Shown: positions 49,022 through 57,502 of the stretch, piece after piece
Position numbering within the stretch: position 1 is the first letter of the stretch
Layout of the letters: every line of letters begins with the position of its first letter
From: Fervidibacter sp032160945
GTDB taxonomy: Bacteria > Armatimonadota > Fervidibacteria > Fervidibacterales > Fervidibacteraceae
Length of the DNA stretch: 64,000 bases
Reading direction: 5' to 3' (one strand)
NCBI GenBank assembly: GCA_032160945.1
Contig: JAVHTL010000001.1
Translations under genes and position numbers: made by a program
Notes under the pieces: generated by a model
Seen by the model: the letters and a program-made list of their open reading frames with translations, nothing else
Database searches by the model: none
What the model was told of the DNA's origin: nothing

Positions 49022-52007
49022 ACGAACTTGCTTGACAATTATTTGCACCTTAGCCCTTTTTGCCGGCGTCCAGTCTCCAGTCCCTAATCCCTTTATCCTC
49101 ACTGCCTTTGCCCAAAGCGCATGGCAACTTGTTGACACTCGTCCTTTTGCTGGCAAGGCAAAAGGTGTTGTGGGAGCGTTGAGCATTCCGACACGAAAAT
49201 TAACGAAAAACCAAATTCGTTTGTTCGGTCGCCAACAGGCTCTTGATTTTGACTGGAGGCTTCGCTGGACAAAACCGCGATTGATTGATTGGCTCATCAA
49301 AAAAGGCTACTGGAAACCGGGACAAAAGTTGGGCGTTGACGCTTTGGTCGTGGCAAGCGATGCCATGAATTCAAGAGGCAGGCAGGGCTACGGTGCCGGC
49401 AACCTTCAGTTTCGTTTTGAAAACTTCCCAAGTGACATTGAAGCAAAAATCCGAAATTTCCTAAGCCAAGCGATGCCTGTCTTAACAGAAGTTTACGGTT
49501 CACCCATAACTTCACCGCCAGGAGCAACTCGCACTGTGACGATTGTTTTGGACGAAGCCCTTGATGCTTTGGATGGCGGAGTTTACAACGCTGCAGCCGA
49601 TGAAATTCGTTTGCCCGAATTTGTCCCACAGCGAGGCTACGATTGGTTCAATTTACTGCATCAAATCCTTCACGCCTTCAGAGGTCCACTGATGCTCAGT
49701 TTCCCTGCTTGGGAAGAGGGTCAAGCGAGGGCGGCAGCGATGATGGTGGCAATCCGTTTACGAGGGCAAGGGGTTGCCGAACTGAGCAAGTTTGATCCCA
49801 AAGACCCTGTCCACGGCGACCCATTGTGGGTTTTGCCCCAATACGATTTGCTCAACCAACCACCTTTGGGCAATCCAGTTTTCTTGTCCTCTTCGGGATA
49901 CCAACCGATGGCTTACTGGCGAATCGCAATGAGCACAGCCGCTTGGCTCAAAGTTGCCGCAGAAAAGCAGCAATGCTTCCGACAGTTCAACGAAGCGCTG
50001 TTGTCCTTGCCCAACATTGAGTCCGTTCGTGGCGACACAATTGCTCTCGTTGATTTGATGCGTGAGGTCACACCGCAAGTTGAAGGCATGGACTTTTACG
50101 ATTGGTATCGCCGACAGTATGTCCTTGACACTGGCGTTTCGGTTGGACCGAAACTTTACGCTTTTGCTGTCCCACTGCACATTGGTGTTTTGGTCATCTT
50201 GAACCATTACCGAACTTCTGCGGAAGGCAACGAATTCCCGCTTTACGGTATCGCCCAACTCGTTTACCGCAACGACCAAAGCGACGACCTTTATGCCGAG
50301 GAAGGTAACGAGGCAGAAATTTACGACGGCGAAGGTTTCATTGCGCCACAGTTTTTCAACATTGGCGGACCGAACTTGATTTTCGTTGACATTTTCGTTA
50401 ACGGCTTAACTCTCACCGTCCCGTTCCCTTACATGGTTCGCAACGAAGAGCCAAACGAAAATCCGTTGTGGGGCGGTGTGTTCAATTCGTTGAGCGGTCA
50501 AATTCAAATCCGATTTAACGACTTGACAGATTTGCAGCCAGTTTCGGTCACTCGCAGCGTCTTCGCTGTGACTCAGGGACTTGACATCTATCAACTTTAT
50601 CGGCTGAAAATTCGCCATGTTGATGAAGGCAGCGAAACCGTTGAATATCGCAACGCAGCCTTTGACATTTACTGCCTGATTGTCCGCGCCCGACCATCGG
50701 TGATTACGATGGAGGTGAATTTGCCCGCTGGAATTCACCTTTTTACTGTCCCGCTTTTGCCCGTTGCCTTTGACGAGGCTCAGGCTTTGGGTGTTCCAGC
50801 AGATGAACTTTTGCTTGCTCATTGGAACCCGCTTAGGTCTGGCAATTTCAAATACGAGTTCTACCCGCGCATCACGACGCCGATGATGCCCGGAGTTGGC
50901 TATTGGCTCAAGTTACTTCGTGACACGACCATTCGCGTTGAAGGGACACCAATTCCGATCGACCAAACTTACGAAATTCCGCTTTACGGTGGCTTCAACC
51001 AAGTTGGCAACCCATTTGCCCGTGATTTGCCTGTCGGCGAAATTTTGGTCATGTTCGGAAACGAAGGTCCAGTCGGATTAGCAGAAGCGGAACGAAACGG
51101 TTGGGTTCAAAACGCAATCTGGGTTTGGGACAGGGTTCAAGGTTATCAACTTGCCCAAACTGTCCGTCAATGGCAAGGGTTTTGGGTTCGTGCCCTTAGG
51201 GCGTCAGGTGTAAGGTTGGTCTTCAATTGGTCAAGGTCAAGAACTGTTTCTGGACGAGGGTGGAAAACAAGCGCTGACGAATTTTCAAGCCAAAACTCAA
51301 TTCGTTGGTCGCTCCGCTTAGCCGTCACCGCACCCAATTCGCCCGCCGACACAGAAAACTTGTTCGGTGTTGCTTCAGGTCCAATCATGCCCAGCCGAAT
51401 TGCGAAACCGCCAATGGTCGCAAATTCCGTTTGGACTGCCTTTGTTTCGGAAGGCGAAGCATTGGCTCACGATTTCCGAAGCGAAGGGGCAAGTTTGAAA
51501 TGGACATTCGTTGTTAAGTCCGATTTGCCCGAAGATACACCTGTGACTTTGAATTGGGAAGGCTTGACGCAAGTCCCAAACTCAATCACCATCGTGGCAA
51601 CTGACTTGACGACAGGCGAACGGTTTTCCTTGCGCAGCAGGAGCAATTACACCTTCAATGCACGCAAGGGCGAAACGAGGCAGTTTGAGATTGAAGCGAG
51701 GCAAGTTACCTCAACTCCGCTTTTGCGCATTGTTTCAGTTCAATCGCTGCGAGGGCGAGGTTTGGCAGCAAACTTGGTTTTGACCTCACCTGCTCATGTC
51801 CGAGCCGAAATTCGGTCTTTGACAGGAAGAACAATCCGCATCTTGACGGAAACTTTCGTCACGAGACTACCTTCTTTCACGGTTTTCTGGGACGGTCGCG
51901 ATCGTTCGGGAACTCCTCTGCCTCTCGGCGCTTATTTGCTCATCATCAACGCCCGTGACGAACTCGGTCGCGAGCAACAGGCAGTTCGGACGGTGATGGT
52001 CAAATGA
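49011..52007 (+). CDS. Large secreted protein: gluzincin-like domain with HQxxH and FlgD-like C-terminus
   Basis: This 998-aa protein has a signal peptide (cleavage near residue 35, FAQSAW). Residues 130-245 look like a gluzincin-type peptidase domain: LLHQILHAF (His217, His221) then PAWEEGQARA (Glu235/236), but the catalytic Glu of HExxH is Gln218. Two similar repeats follow (residues 560-740; LPAGIHLFTVPLLP and GFNQVGNPFARDLPVGE). The C-terminus is a FlgD-like Ig fold (FTVFWDGRDRSGTPLPLGAYLLIINA), often a sorting region. A TTG start at 49011 overlaps the previous gene by 11 bases. A heptamer repeat lies in the signal-peptide codons. Confidence 0.7.
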   Translation: MVIRRTCLTIICTLALFAGVQSPVPNPFILTAFAQSAWQLVDTRPFAGKAKGVVGALSIPTRKLTKNQIRLFGRQQALDFDWRLRWTKPRLIDWLIKKGYWKPGQKLGVDALVVASDAMNSRGRQGYGAGNLQFRFENFPSDIEAKIRNFLSQAMPVLTEVYGSPITSPPGATRTVTIVLDEALDALDGGVYNAAADEIRLPEFVPQRGYDWFNLLHQILHAFRGPLMLSFPAWEEGQARAAAMMVAIRLRGQGVAELSKFDPKDPVHGDPLWVLPQYDLLNQPPLGNPVFLSSSGYQPMAYWRIAMSTAAWLKVAAEKQQCFRQFNEALLSLPNIESVRGDTIALVDLMREVTPQVEGMDFYDWYRRQYVLDTGVSVGPKLYAFAVPLHIGVLVILNHYRTSAEGNEFPLYGIAQLVYRNDQSDDLYAEEGNEAEIYDGEGFIAPQFFNIGGPNLIFVDIFVNGLTLTVPFPYMVRNEEPNENPLWGGVFNSLSGQIQIRFNDLTDLQPVSVTRSVFAVTQGLDIYQLYRLKIRHVDEGSETVEYRNAAFDIYCLIVRARPSVITMEVNLPAGIHLFTVPLLPVAFDEAQALGVPADELLLAHWNPLRSGNFKYEFYPRITTPMMPGVGYWLKLLRDTTIRVEGTPIPIDQTYEIPLYGGFNQVGNPFARDLPVGEILVMFGNEGPVGLAEAERNGWVQNAIWVWDRVQGYQLAQTVRQWQGFWVRALRASGVRLVFNWSRSRTVSGRGWKTSADEFSSQNSIRWSLRLAVTAPNSPADTENLFGVASGPIMPSRIAKPPMVANSVWTAFVSEGEALAHDFRSEGASLKWTFVVKSDLPEDTPVTLNWEGLTQVPNSITIVATDLTTGERFSLRSRSNYTFNARKGETRQFEIEARQVTSTPLLRIVSVQSLRGRGLAANLVLTSPAHVRAEIRSLTGRTIRILTETFVTRLPSFTVFWDGRDRSGTPLPLGAYLLIINARDELGREQQAVRTVMVK
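49070..49090. repeat. Heptamer repeat in a signal-peptide coding region
   Basis: Three 7-bp units, CCAGTCT, CCAGTCC and CTAATCC, are the reverse complement of the type seen at 26.1-26.4 kb. They encode QSPVPNP, almost the same peptide as at site a. Confidence 0.65.
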
Positions 52008-52008
52008 T

Positions 52009-52081
52009 GGGACGCGGGACGAGGGACGCGGGACGAGTTGAAAAGAGGGAAAGGGAACAAGGGACGCGGGACGCAGGACAA
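52009..52081. repeat. Heptamer repeat between two surface-protein genes
   Basis: Four units alternating GGGACGC and GGGACGA occur at 52009-52036. After 24 bases come GGGACGC, GGGACGC and AGGACAA (52061-52081). The array fills the junction between the 998-aa protein gene and the next lipoprotein gene and keeps an open frame through it. Confidence 0.8.
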
Positions 52082-52093
52082 GTTAAAACTACA

Positions 52094-53287
52094 ATGCCTA
52101 TGCGCTTACACGCTTACACGCTTGCACTTTTCGTTTCGTTGTTGTCTTTGTCTGGATGTAGCGGGTTGAAATTGCCCGGTCTTGTAGTGCCGACGGTTCA
52201 TGTTAGCGGGAGAGTTTACGAAGCGCTTTTGCTTGAGGACAAGCCAATAGCAGGGGCTTGGATTGTGATAAACGGGAGTGCGCCAGCATACACTGACAGC
52301 AGTGGTAGGTTCATTGTGAATGTCCCTGTTCCCGACACAGACAGCCAAACGATAATTCAGGCTTCCATCAGCATCGCTAAGCACGGCTATTTGGCTCGGT
52401 TAATTGAGGACAGACAAATCAACACTGGTTCATCTACGGAACTTGAACCGATTTACCTTGTGCCAGCACCGAACACGAGCAGCCTGAGGGGCAGAGTGGT
52501 TGACAAAACTACAGGGCGCGGTATCCCGAACGCTGAAGTCATTCTCTTTGGCGCCTCAACAATCCGAGTTCGCACCGCAGCCGACGGGAGTTTCCTTCTC
52601 AGCGGCATTATGCCCGAAAGCGGCGAATTCCCCGTTCAAGCCCGCCATCCAGATTTCTTGACGGTTTTTGATTTACAAACTGGAAGGAACGAGCAACTTG
52701 TGGTCATTCGCAATGGCGACGAAAATGTCAACTCCGTTACCCTTGAACTTTACCCGATCGGCACTCCAGCGAGAATTTCTGGAACGGTTATCAACAGCGA
52801 AACTTCCGAGCCTGTGGTCAATGCGACAGTGATTTTGGGTGACAAGAGAGCAACGACCAACGAAAAAGGCGAATTTAGTATCCCTGATGCCCCCACTGGA
52901 CAGCAAACGCTTAGAGTTGAGCACCCACAGTTTTTGACTTTCAACGAAAACTTGCTCATCAACGGTGACCCGTTGGTTGTTTTCCTATTTGCTCCTGGTT
53001 CGTTGCCTTCATTACCTTTCACCATTTCGGGGAAGGTTACCCTTCAGGGCGAGACGAACCACAGCGGTGTTAGAGTTGAAGCGAGACGAAAAGTTGACGG
53101 TGTGGTCGTTGATGTTGCAACCACGACGATTGAGGGCGACTATGCCCTTTGGGTCCCGCCAGGGACATACTTGGTTAAGGCGAGCGTTGAAGGGTTCAAC
53201 AGCGCCGAACGGGAAGTTGTCGTGCGTAAAGGTGCCGCCGTCACGAATATTGACTTTACGCTGGCTCGTTTGGAGGGTTCACCATGA
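52094..53287 (+). CDS. Lipoprotein with repeated carboxypeptidase-regulatory-like domains
   Basis: This protein of about 397 aa has a canonical lipobox (LSGC, Cys22) after a hydrophobic segment. Four carboxypeptidase-regulatory-like beta-sandwiches follow, marked by starts such as VSGRVYEALLLEDKPIAGA, LRGRVVDKTTGRGIPNAEV, ISGTVINSETSEPVVNATV and ISGKVTLQGE. There is no enzyme domain. I chose ATG 52094 (or 52100); the frame is open back to 52004 through the heptamer array, but that part does not look like protein. An 8-bp triplet (GCTTACAC x3) lies in the signal-peptide codons. It is probably a surface spacer or adhesin. Confidence 0.82.
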   Translation: MPMRLHAYTLALFVSLLSLSGCSGLKLPGLVVPTVHVSGRVYEALLLEDKPIAGAWIVINGSAPAYTDSSGRFIVNVPVPDTDSQTIIQASISIAKHGYLARLIEDRQINTGSSTELEPIYLVPAPNTSSLRGRVVDKTTGRGIPNAEVILFGASTIRVRTAADGSFLLSGIMPESGEFPVQARHPDFLTVFDLQTGRNEQLVVIRNGDENVNSVTLELYPIGTPARISGTVINSETSEPVVNATVILGDKRATTNEKGEFSIPDAPTGQQTLRVEHPQFLTFNENLLINGDPLVVFLFAPGSLPSLPFTISGKVTLQGETNHSGVRVEARRKVDGVVVDVATTTIEGDYALWVPPGTYLVKASVEGFNSAEREVVVRKGAAVTNIDFTLARLEGSP

Positions 53288-53661
53288 TGCGCTGGCTTGG
53301 GATTCTCACGGCTCTAATTGGGATTGTGTTGCTGTTTGGTTGTCTTGGCTTTAACAATGGCAAACTCACACCGGGCATTTTCGGACAAGTTATCAGCAAA
53401 GGAACAAGACAACCTATCGCCAACGCAACTGTTTCGCTGCGGCGAGACGGCAATGAACTTGCTTCGGTTCAAACCAACGGCGACGGCAGATTTGCTTTTC
53501 CAAATCTTGAGCCGGGAACTTACTTGCTCGTTGTTTCCGCCAACGGTTATTGGGACGCACAAGTTTGGGTAACATTGGCACAGGGACAGCGGTTGACGAT
53601 CTCCGTTGAAATGCTTTTGCTGCCAGAAGGACCGCCAACCGATGTCCCGATTACAGACTGA
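53284..53661 (+). CDS. Small carboxypeptidase-regulatory-like lipoprotein
   Basis: This 125-aa protein has a lipobox (LLFGC, Cys20) and one carboxypeptidase-regulatory-like domain (IFGQVISKGTRQPIANATV, VQTNGDGRFAFPNLEPGTYLL, VVSANGYWDAQVWV). Its ATG overlaps the TGA of the previous gene (ATGA), indicating coupling of translation. It looks like a single unit of the domain that is repeated in its neighbour. Confidence 0.85.
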   Translation: MMRWLGILTALIGIVLLFGCLGFNNGKLTPGIFGQVISKGTRQPIANATVSLRRDGNELASVQTNGDGRFAFPNLEPGTYLLVVSANGYWDAQVWVTLAQGQRLTISVEMLLLPEGPPTDVPITD

Positions 53662-53707
53662 TGCTCAAGATGGCATAATTTTGTTGGCGAAAAACGAAAG
53701 GAGGCGA

Positions 53708-53899
53708 ATGTTGATGAACCTTTGGAGAATCCTTTTGCTTAGCCTCTCAATTGTCGTCGCAGCGTTCTTGATTGGTTGTGGTGGAGGTGGTATCCCGCTT
53801 GGTGGCGGGACAGGTGGAACGGGCGGGACAGGTGGAACAGGTGGATCGGGTGGAACACAACAGCCACTTTCACCGCCACCGCCACCGGTCTTTGATTGA
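53708..53899 (+). CDS. Tiny Gly-Gly-Thr repeat lipoprotein
   Basis: This 63-aa product has a lipobox (LIGC, Cys24) followed directly by four Gly residues. A run of Gly-Gly-Thr triplets (residues 32-50) comes next, then a proline tail (PLSPPPPPVFD). AAAGGAGG precedes the ATG at 53708. After processing, the mature protein would be about 40 residues of flexible, glycine-rich chain anchored in the membrane. The DNA repeats with a 9-bp period. I know of no described family. Confidence 0.7.
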   Translation: MLMNLWRILLLSLSIVVAAFLIGCGGGGIPLGGGTGGTGGTGGTGGSGGTQQPLSPPPPPVFD

Positions 53900-53921
53900 G
53901 CCATTGGGAGTGGTTTGAAGC

Positions 53922-55442
53922 ATGCCTAAAAAATGGCTGATAGTTACAGCGGCGTTAATTGTTTTGGTCGCTGTTTCCTTCGTTTTGTGGATTCAGAAGC
54001 CACAAAAGACTGTCAAACAACCTAAGTTTCAAACTCAAAAGTCAAGACTGCAACCGAAGCCAGGCATAACCATAGAAGGCATTGAAGGGCTTGTTTTGCG
54101 CAGGGAGGGGCGAAAAACTTGGGAACTGTTCGTTGACATCATCACCTTTGACAAAAACCGAAGCGAAGTGACTGCTGAGGGAATTCGCAAAGCCGTTTAT
54201 TACGACGAGAAAGGCAAACCACTCCTTTGGTTCTCCGCTCAAATGCTCGTTTACAATACCAGCACCGGAGATGCAAATTTAGCAGGCAACATCCAGATTG
54301 AGGCTCGTTTACCGAAAGGAAAAATGCTTGTTGGCAAAGCCACTCAAGCCATTTGGCACGAACGAAAGCAAATCTTGGAAGTTTGGGACGGTCAGGGACA
54401 AGTTGGCGATACCAGATTTTTCATCTACAGAGTTCACTACAACCCCGACACAACAGTGCTTGAGGCTTTTGGGCAAGTGGTCTTGTTCACGCCCAAAGCA
54501 AGGCTTATCTGCCCTAAGGTGCGAACTAACTTAACAACTCGCTACCTCATTGCTTCACCGCCAGTTCAGTTAACTTTGCTCCCAGAAGAAGCGACAACAC
54601 CTTTTTTGCCTGTCGCTTTCAATAAAACTGCGCAAGATGGACAACAGCAAAAGCAAGATGGTCAGCAGCAAAAAGAGAAGAAGGAAAAGAAAGAGCGCCC
54701 AATAAACTTTCGCACTGATAAGCCTGTTGTCCGCAAGCCACCTTTGTGGTTTTTTGAAAATGTGGTTATCGCTGAGGAAGGCGAAGAATACACCATCAAT
54801 GCGAAGCGGGCAATTTATGACGAGGATGCTGATAAGGTGGAAATCCCCGAAGGTATCCGCTTTGAAGACCCTGAAACTATCGCTACCGCTCCCAAAGGTG
54901 AGGTTAACAACAAGGAGAAAATAGCCGTTTTCTTTGGTCCTGTTGAAGTCATCATCAAGCCAAAGATAGAGGCAGAAAAGTCCAAAGGAGAACAAAGCAG
55001 CAATCAAACTCCCCAAAAAACCGAAGGGCAAAAGGAAGAGAAGCGGGAAAAGTTGCGTGAAAGAGTCCGAAGAGAGGGTGGGAAAATGATTTGCGACCGA
55101 GCGGAATACTACTACCGAGAGCGAAGGGTCTTGGCAACAGGAAATGTCAAGTTTGAGCAAGAGGGACGATACAGCGGCAAGGCTGACAAGGTGACTTACT
55201 TGACCCGTGACGAAATCTTGACGGTTGAGGGCAATGTGTTCATGAGGGACTTACGGAAAGGTCACGAGGTTGAATGCCCCAAAGTCGTCATTAACCTTCA
55301 AACCGATGAAGTTGAAGTCAGCCCGCCCATAAAGGGTCGTCTGATTTTGAGGGAGGAAGAAGAGGAAGAAGCGAAGAAGGAAGAGAAAAAGACTCAGCCT
55401 GAAAAGGGAGAAAAGAAAGGCGAGGAAAAACCCAAGGAGTGA
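53922..55442 (+). CDS. LptC/LptA (OstA)-like envelope protein
   Basis: This 506-aa protein has one N-terminal membrane anchor (residues 5-23). An LptC-like beta-jellyroll (ITIEGIEGLVLRREGRKTWE, then repeated short strands) is followed by a second OstA/LptA-like module near residues 270-340 (ENVVIAEEGEEYTINAKRAI) and a third near 385-470 (MICDRAEYYYRERRVLATGNV). Lys/Glu/Gln-rich linkers (about 225-255, 345-375, 475-506) separate them. Such proteins bridge LPS across the periplasm. Fusion of LptC- and LptA-like parts is seen in Bacteroidota and related phyla. It starts 22 bases after the tiny lipoprotein gene. Confidence 0.8.
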   Translation: MPKKWLIVTAALIVLVAVSFVLWIQKPQKTVKQPKFQTQKSRLQPKPGITIEGIEGLVLRREGRKTWELFVDIITFDKNRSEVTAEGIRKAVYYDEKGKPLLWFSAQMLVYNTSTGDANLAGNIQIEARLPKGKMLVGKATQAIWHERKQILEVWDGQGQVGDTRFFIYRVHYNPDTTVLEAFGQVVLFTPKARLICPKVRTNLTTRYLIASPPVQLTLLPEEATTPFLPVAFNKTAQDGQQQKQDGQQQKEKKEKKERPINFRTDKPVVRKPPLWFFENVVIAEEGEEYTINAKRAIYDEDADKVEIPEGIRFEDPETIATAPKGEVNNKEKIAVFFGPVEVIIKPKIEAEKSKGEQSSNQTPQKTEGQKEEKREKLRERVRREGGKMICDRAEYYYRERRVLATGNVKFEQEGRYSGKADKVTYLTRDEILTVEGNVFMRDLRKGHEVECPKVVINLQTDEVEVSPPIKGRLILREEEEEEAKKEEKKTQPEKGEKKGEEKPKE

Positions 55443-55449
55443 TTGGGGG

Positions 55450-55800
55450 TTGCGTTATCGGTTGAGACAGCGACCAAAGTGGCGACTAATTCGGTGGCGA
55501 AAGGGTTGGGCTGTGCTAATTGCCATCCCCCAAATTGCCCAGCAAATTCGTTGTAGCCCAACACTAATGGGCGTTAAGGTCAAAAGCGAATTTTACTTTT
55601 TGCCGATGCACCAAATTGGTGAACAGTGGCGTCCTGTCGCTCAACTCAAAGGGAAATTGCAAATTTTCTTGCCTCTACCAGCGAACTGGCGAGTCTCTGG
55701 TTCTCCCAAAACAATCCAACTGCAAGGCTTCAAATGGCTTCTTCTGCCCATTTCCTTCAGTTCACCCTCTCGGCGTGAAAGGGAGTTGGTGACATTTTGA
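55450..55800 (+). CDS. Hypothetical basic protein behind the LptC/LptA-like gene
   Basis: This 116-aa frame starts at TTG 55450, 7 bases after the previous stop. The N-terminus is strongly basic (Arg-rich), followed by GWAVLIAIPQIAQQI and VKVKSEFYFLPMHQIG. I do not recognise a family. The 3' end encodes SSPSRRERELVTF, part of a simple sequence, so the C-terminus may be aberrant. It may be the fourth product of an LPS-transport operon, or a truncated gene. Confidence 0.4.
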   Translation: MRYRLRQRPKWRLIRWRKGWAVLIAIPQIAQQIRCSPTLMGVKVKSEFYFLPMHQIGEQWRPVAQLKGKLQIFLPLPANWRVSGSPKTIQLQGFKWLLLPISFSSPSRRERELVTF

Positions 55801-55839
55801 GTGAACCTTCCGCCTAAATTTTTGGCGAGTTCAATCAAC

Positions 55840-56055
55840 TCAATCCCGAAGTGGAAACAAAGGTGTTATTGGCTCTGCAATTCTCTTCAGCGCTAACAAT
55901 TCTTCGGGTTCAAGTGGGCGATATTGTTTGCCCAACTCAACTGCCATCTGAAACAACTCTTCATTGCCGGGCGGAACTGCAGCAGCAATAGGTTGTTGCG
56001 ACAGCAAGAACCGCAATGCCAAAAGCGCTTGCTCCCTGTTCGTTAAAGGTTCATA
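55840..56055 (-). pseudogene. C-terminal remnant of an aldo/keto reductase
   Basis: On the minus strand the frame EPLTNREQALLALRFLLSQ continues into PIAAAVPPGNEELFQMAVEL and PLEPEELLALKRI, matching the end of the aldo/keto reductase family. The frame is stopped upstream at 56056-56058 (TGA), and the ~250 N-terminal residues, including the catalytic tetrad, are missing. The flanks (55801-55839 and 56056-56144) show no gene. This is a deletion remnant. Confidence 0.65.
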
Positions 56056-56144
56056 TCAGCACTTTTTCAATTCACTTCATACTCATAAGGCTGTGGCAAA
56101 GTTTACAGCGAAAAGATTTGCACTGCAAGCAGGTGACTTGCAAA

Positions 56145-56312
56145 ATGGCTTGGGGAAGAAAAGAGGCAGTTCAACCTAAGAAGCCACAAATCAAGTTTTG
56201 GCTTCAAGTTCTTGTTTCGCTTTGGATGGTCGGAGTGCTCATCTGGTTCTTCACCGACCACAAAATTCAGCAGTGGTTATCAATCATGTTGGCTGACTTG
56301 CTGGGAAGGTGA
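56145..56312 (+). CDS. Small single-pass membrane protein upstream of larC
   Basis: This 55-aa product has a basic N-terminus (MAWGRKEAVQPKKPQ) and one hydrophobic helix (FWLQVLVSLWMVGVLIWFF, about residues 19-37). The ATG at 56145 follows AGGTGACTTG. Its stop codon is 5 bases before the larC ATG, so the two are translated together. I do not recognise a family. Confidence 0.5.
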   Translation: MAWGRKEAVQPKKPQIKFWLQVLVSLWMVGVLIWFFTDHKIQQWLSIMLADLLGR

Positions 56313-56317
56313 AAGGC

Positions 56318-57502
56318 ATGGTTATCGCTTACTTTGACTGCTTTGCAGGAATTAGCGGCGATATGGCACTTGGTGCACTTTTGGATGCAGGTGCTGAATT
56401 TGATAAATTGCTGAACGGCTTAAAAACATTGCCGTTGAGCGGTTGGGACTTGAAGGTTGAGCGTGTCCGAAAAGGTTCAATAGCAGCAACTTCGGTGACA
56501 GTGCTTGCCGATAAGCATCACCCAGAACGGAGAGTTGAGGACATTGAGGGCATCATCTTAAGTTCCGCACTTCCAGAAGTCGTCAAATTTCAAAGCCTTA
56601 ATATTTTCCGCCTGCTTGCCGAAGCGGAAGCGAAAGTGCACGGCATAAGCGTTGACGAAGTTCATTTCCACGAAATAGGCGCTGTTGATAGCATTGTTGA
56701 CATCGTTGGCGTTGTTTATGCCTTGCATTTGCTCGGCGTTAAAGAAGTTCACACTTCGGCATTGCCTTTTTCTCGCGGTCGGGTAAAAACCGCTCACGGC
56801 GAATTGCCTGTCCCTGCCCCTGCCACGATGGAACTTCTCTGTGGCATTCCAACTTATCCCCTTGAAGTTGATGCCGAACTTATCACGCCCACTGGCGCTG
56901 CATTGCTCAAAGGTTTAGCAAAAAGTTTTGGAGCACCTCCGCTTTTCACGCCTCAAAAAATTGGCTACGGCGCTGGCAAGAAAGATTTGCCCTTCCCAAA
57001 TGTCTTGCGGGTGATTATCGGCGAGATGACTGGTGACATTGCTCTTGAACGAGAAAGGTTGACAGTCGTTGAAACTAACCTTGATGACATGACGGGCGAA
57101 CTTGTCGGGTTCGTGATGGAAAGGCTTTTTGAAGCGGGAGCAAAAGATGTCTGGGTCACGCCAGCGCAAATGAAAAAGAGCAGACCTGCCGTCGTCTTGT
57201 CGGTTTTGTGCGATTCTTCATCGCTGACAAATGTGATGCAAATTCTGCTCCGAGAAACGACGACACTTGGCGTAAGAGTTCAAGAAGTTGAGCGTTTGTG
57301 TTTGCAACGCGAGTTCGTGGAAGTTGAAACGCCTTACGGAATTGTTAGGGTGAAGGTGGCAAAACTTGGTGGCGAGATTGTCAACATTGCTCCCGAATAC
57401 GAAGATTGCCGACGCATTGCTTTGGAACGCAAAATCACGCTGAAAGAAGTCATGGCAACCACTATCAGCATCGCACAGCACAATTTGCGAAAGAACTCAT
57501 AG
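56318..57502 (+). CDS. larC: Nickel pincer cofactor biosynthesis protein LarC
   Basis: This 394-aa cyclometallase inserts nickel into the pyridinium-3,5-bisthiocarboxylate cofactor of LarA-type racemases and epimerases. It begins MVIAYFDCFAGISGDMALGALLDAG, with HFHEIGAVDSIVDIVG and ALPFSRGRVKTAHGELPVPAPAT in the N-terminal domain and ETNLDDMTGELVGFVMERLFEAGA in the C-terminal domain. The gene is a single continuous frame; some bacteria instead make it by programmed frameshift from larC1 and larC2. larA, larB and larE are not in the window. The ATG at 56318 follows AAGGTGAAAGG; GTG 56309 is an alternative. Confidence 0.95.
   Translation: MVIAYFDCFAGISGDMALGALLDAGAEFDKLLNGLKTLPLSGWDLKVERVRKGSIAATSVTVLADKHHPERRVEDIEGIILSSALPEVVKFQSLNIFRLLAEAEAKVHGISVDEVHFHEIGAVDSIVDIVGVVYALHLLGVKEVHTSALPFSRGRVKTAHGELPVPAPATMELLCGIPTYPLEVDAELITPTGAALLKGLAKSFGAPPLFTPQKIGYGAGKKDLPFPNVLRVIIGEMTGDIALERERLTVVETNLDDMTGELVGFVMERLFEAGAKDVWVTPAQMKKSRPAVVLSVLCDSSSLTNVMQILLRETTTLGVRVQEVERLCLQREFVEVETPYGIVRVKVAKLGGEIVNIAPEYEDCRRIALERKITLKEVMATTISIAQHNLRKNS

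Noticed and set aside
56318..57502. Programmed frameshift in larC
   Set aside because: The gene is one uninterrupted frame covering both LarC domains, so no frameshift is needed.
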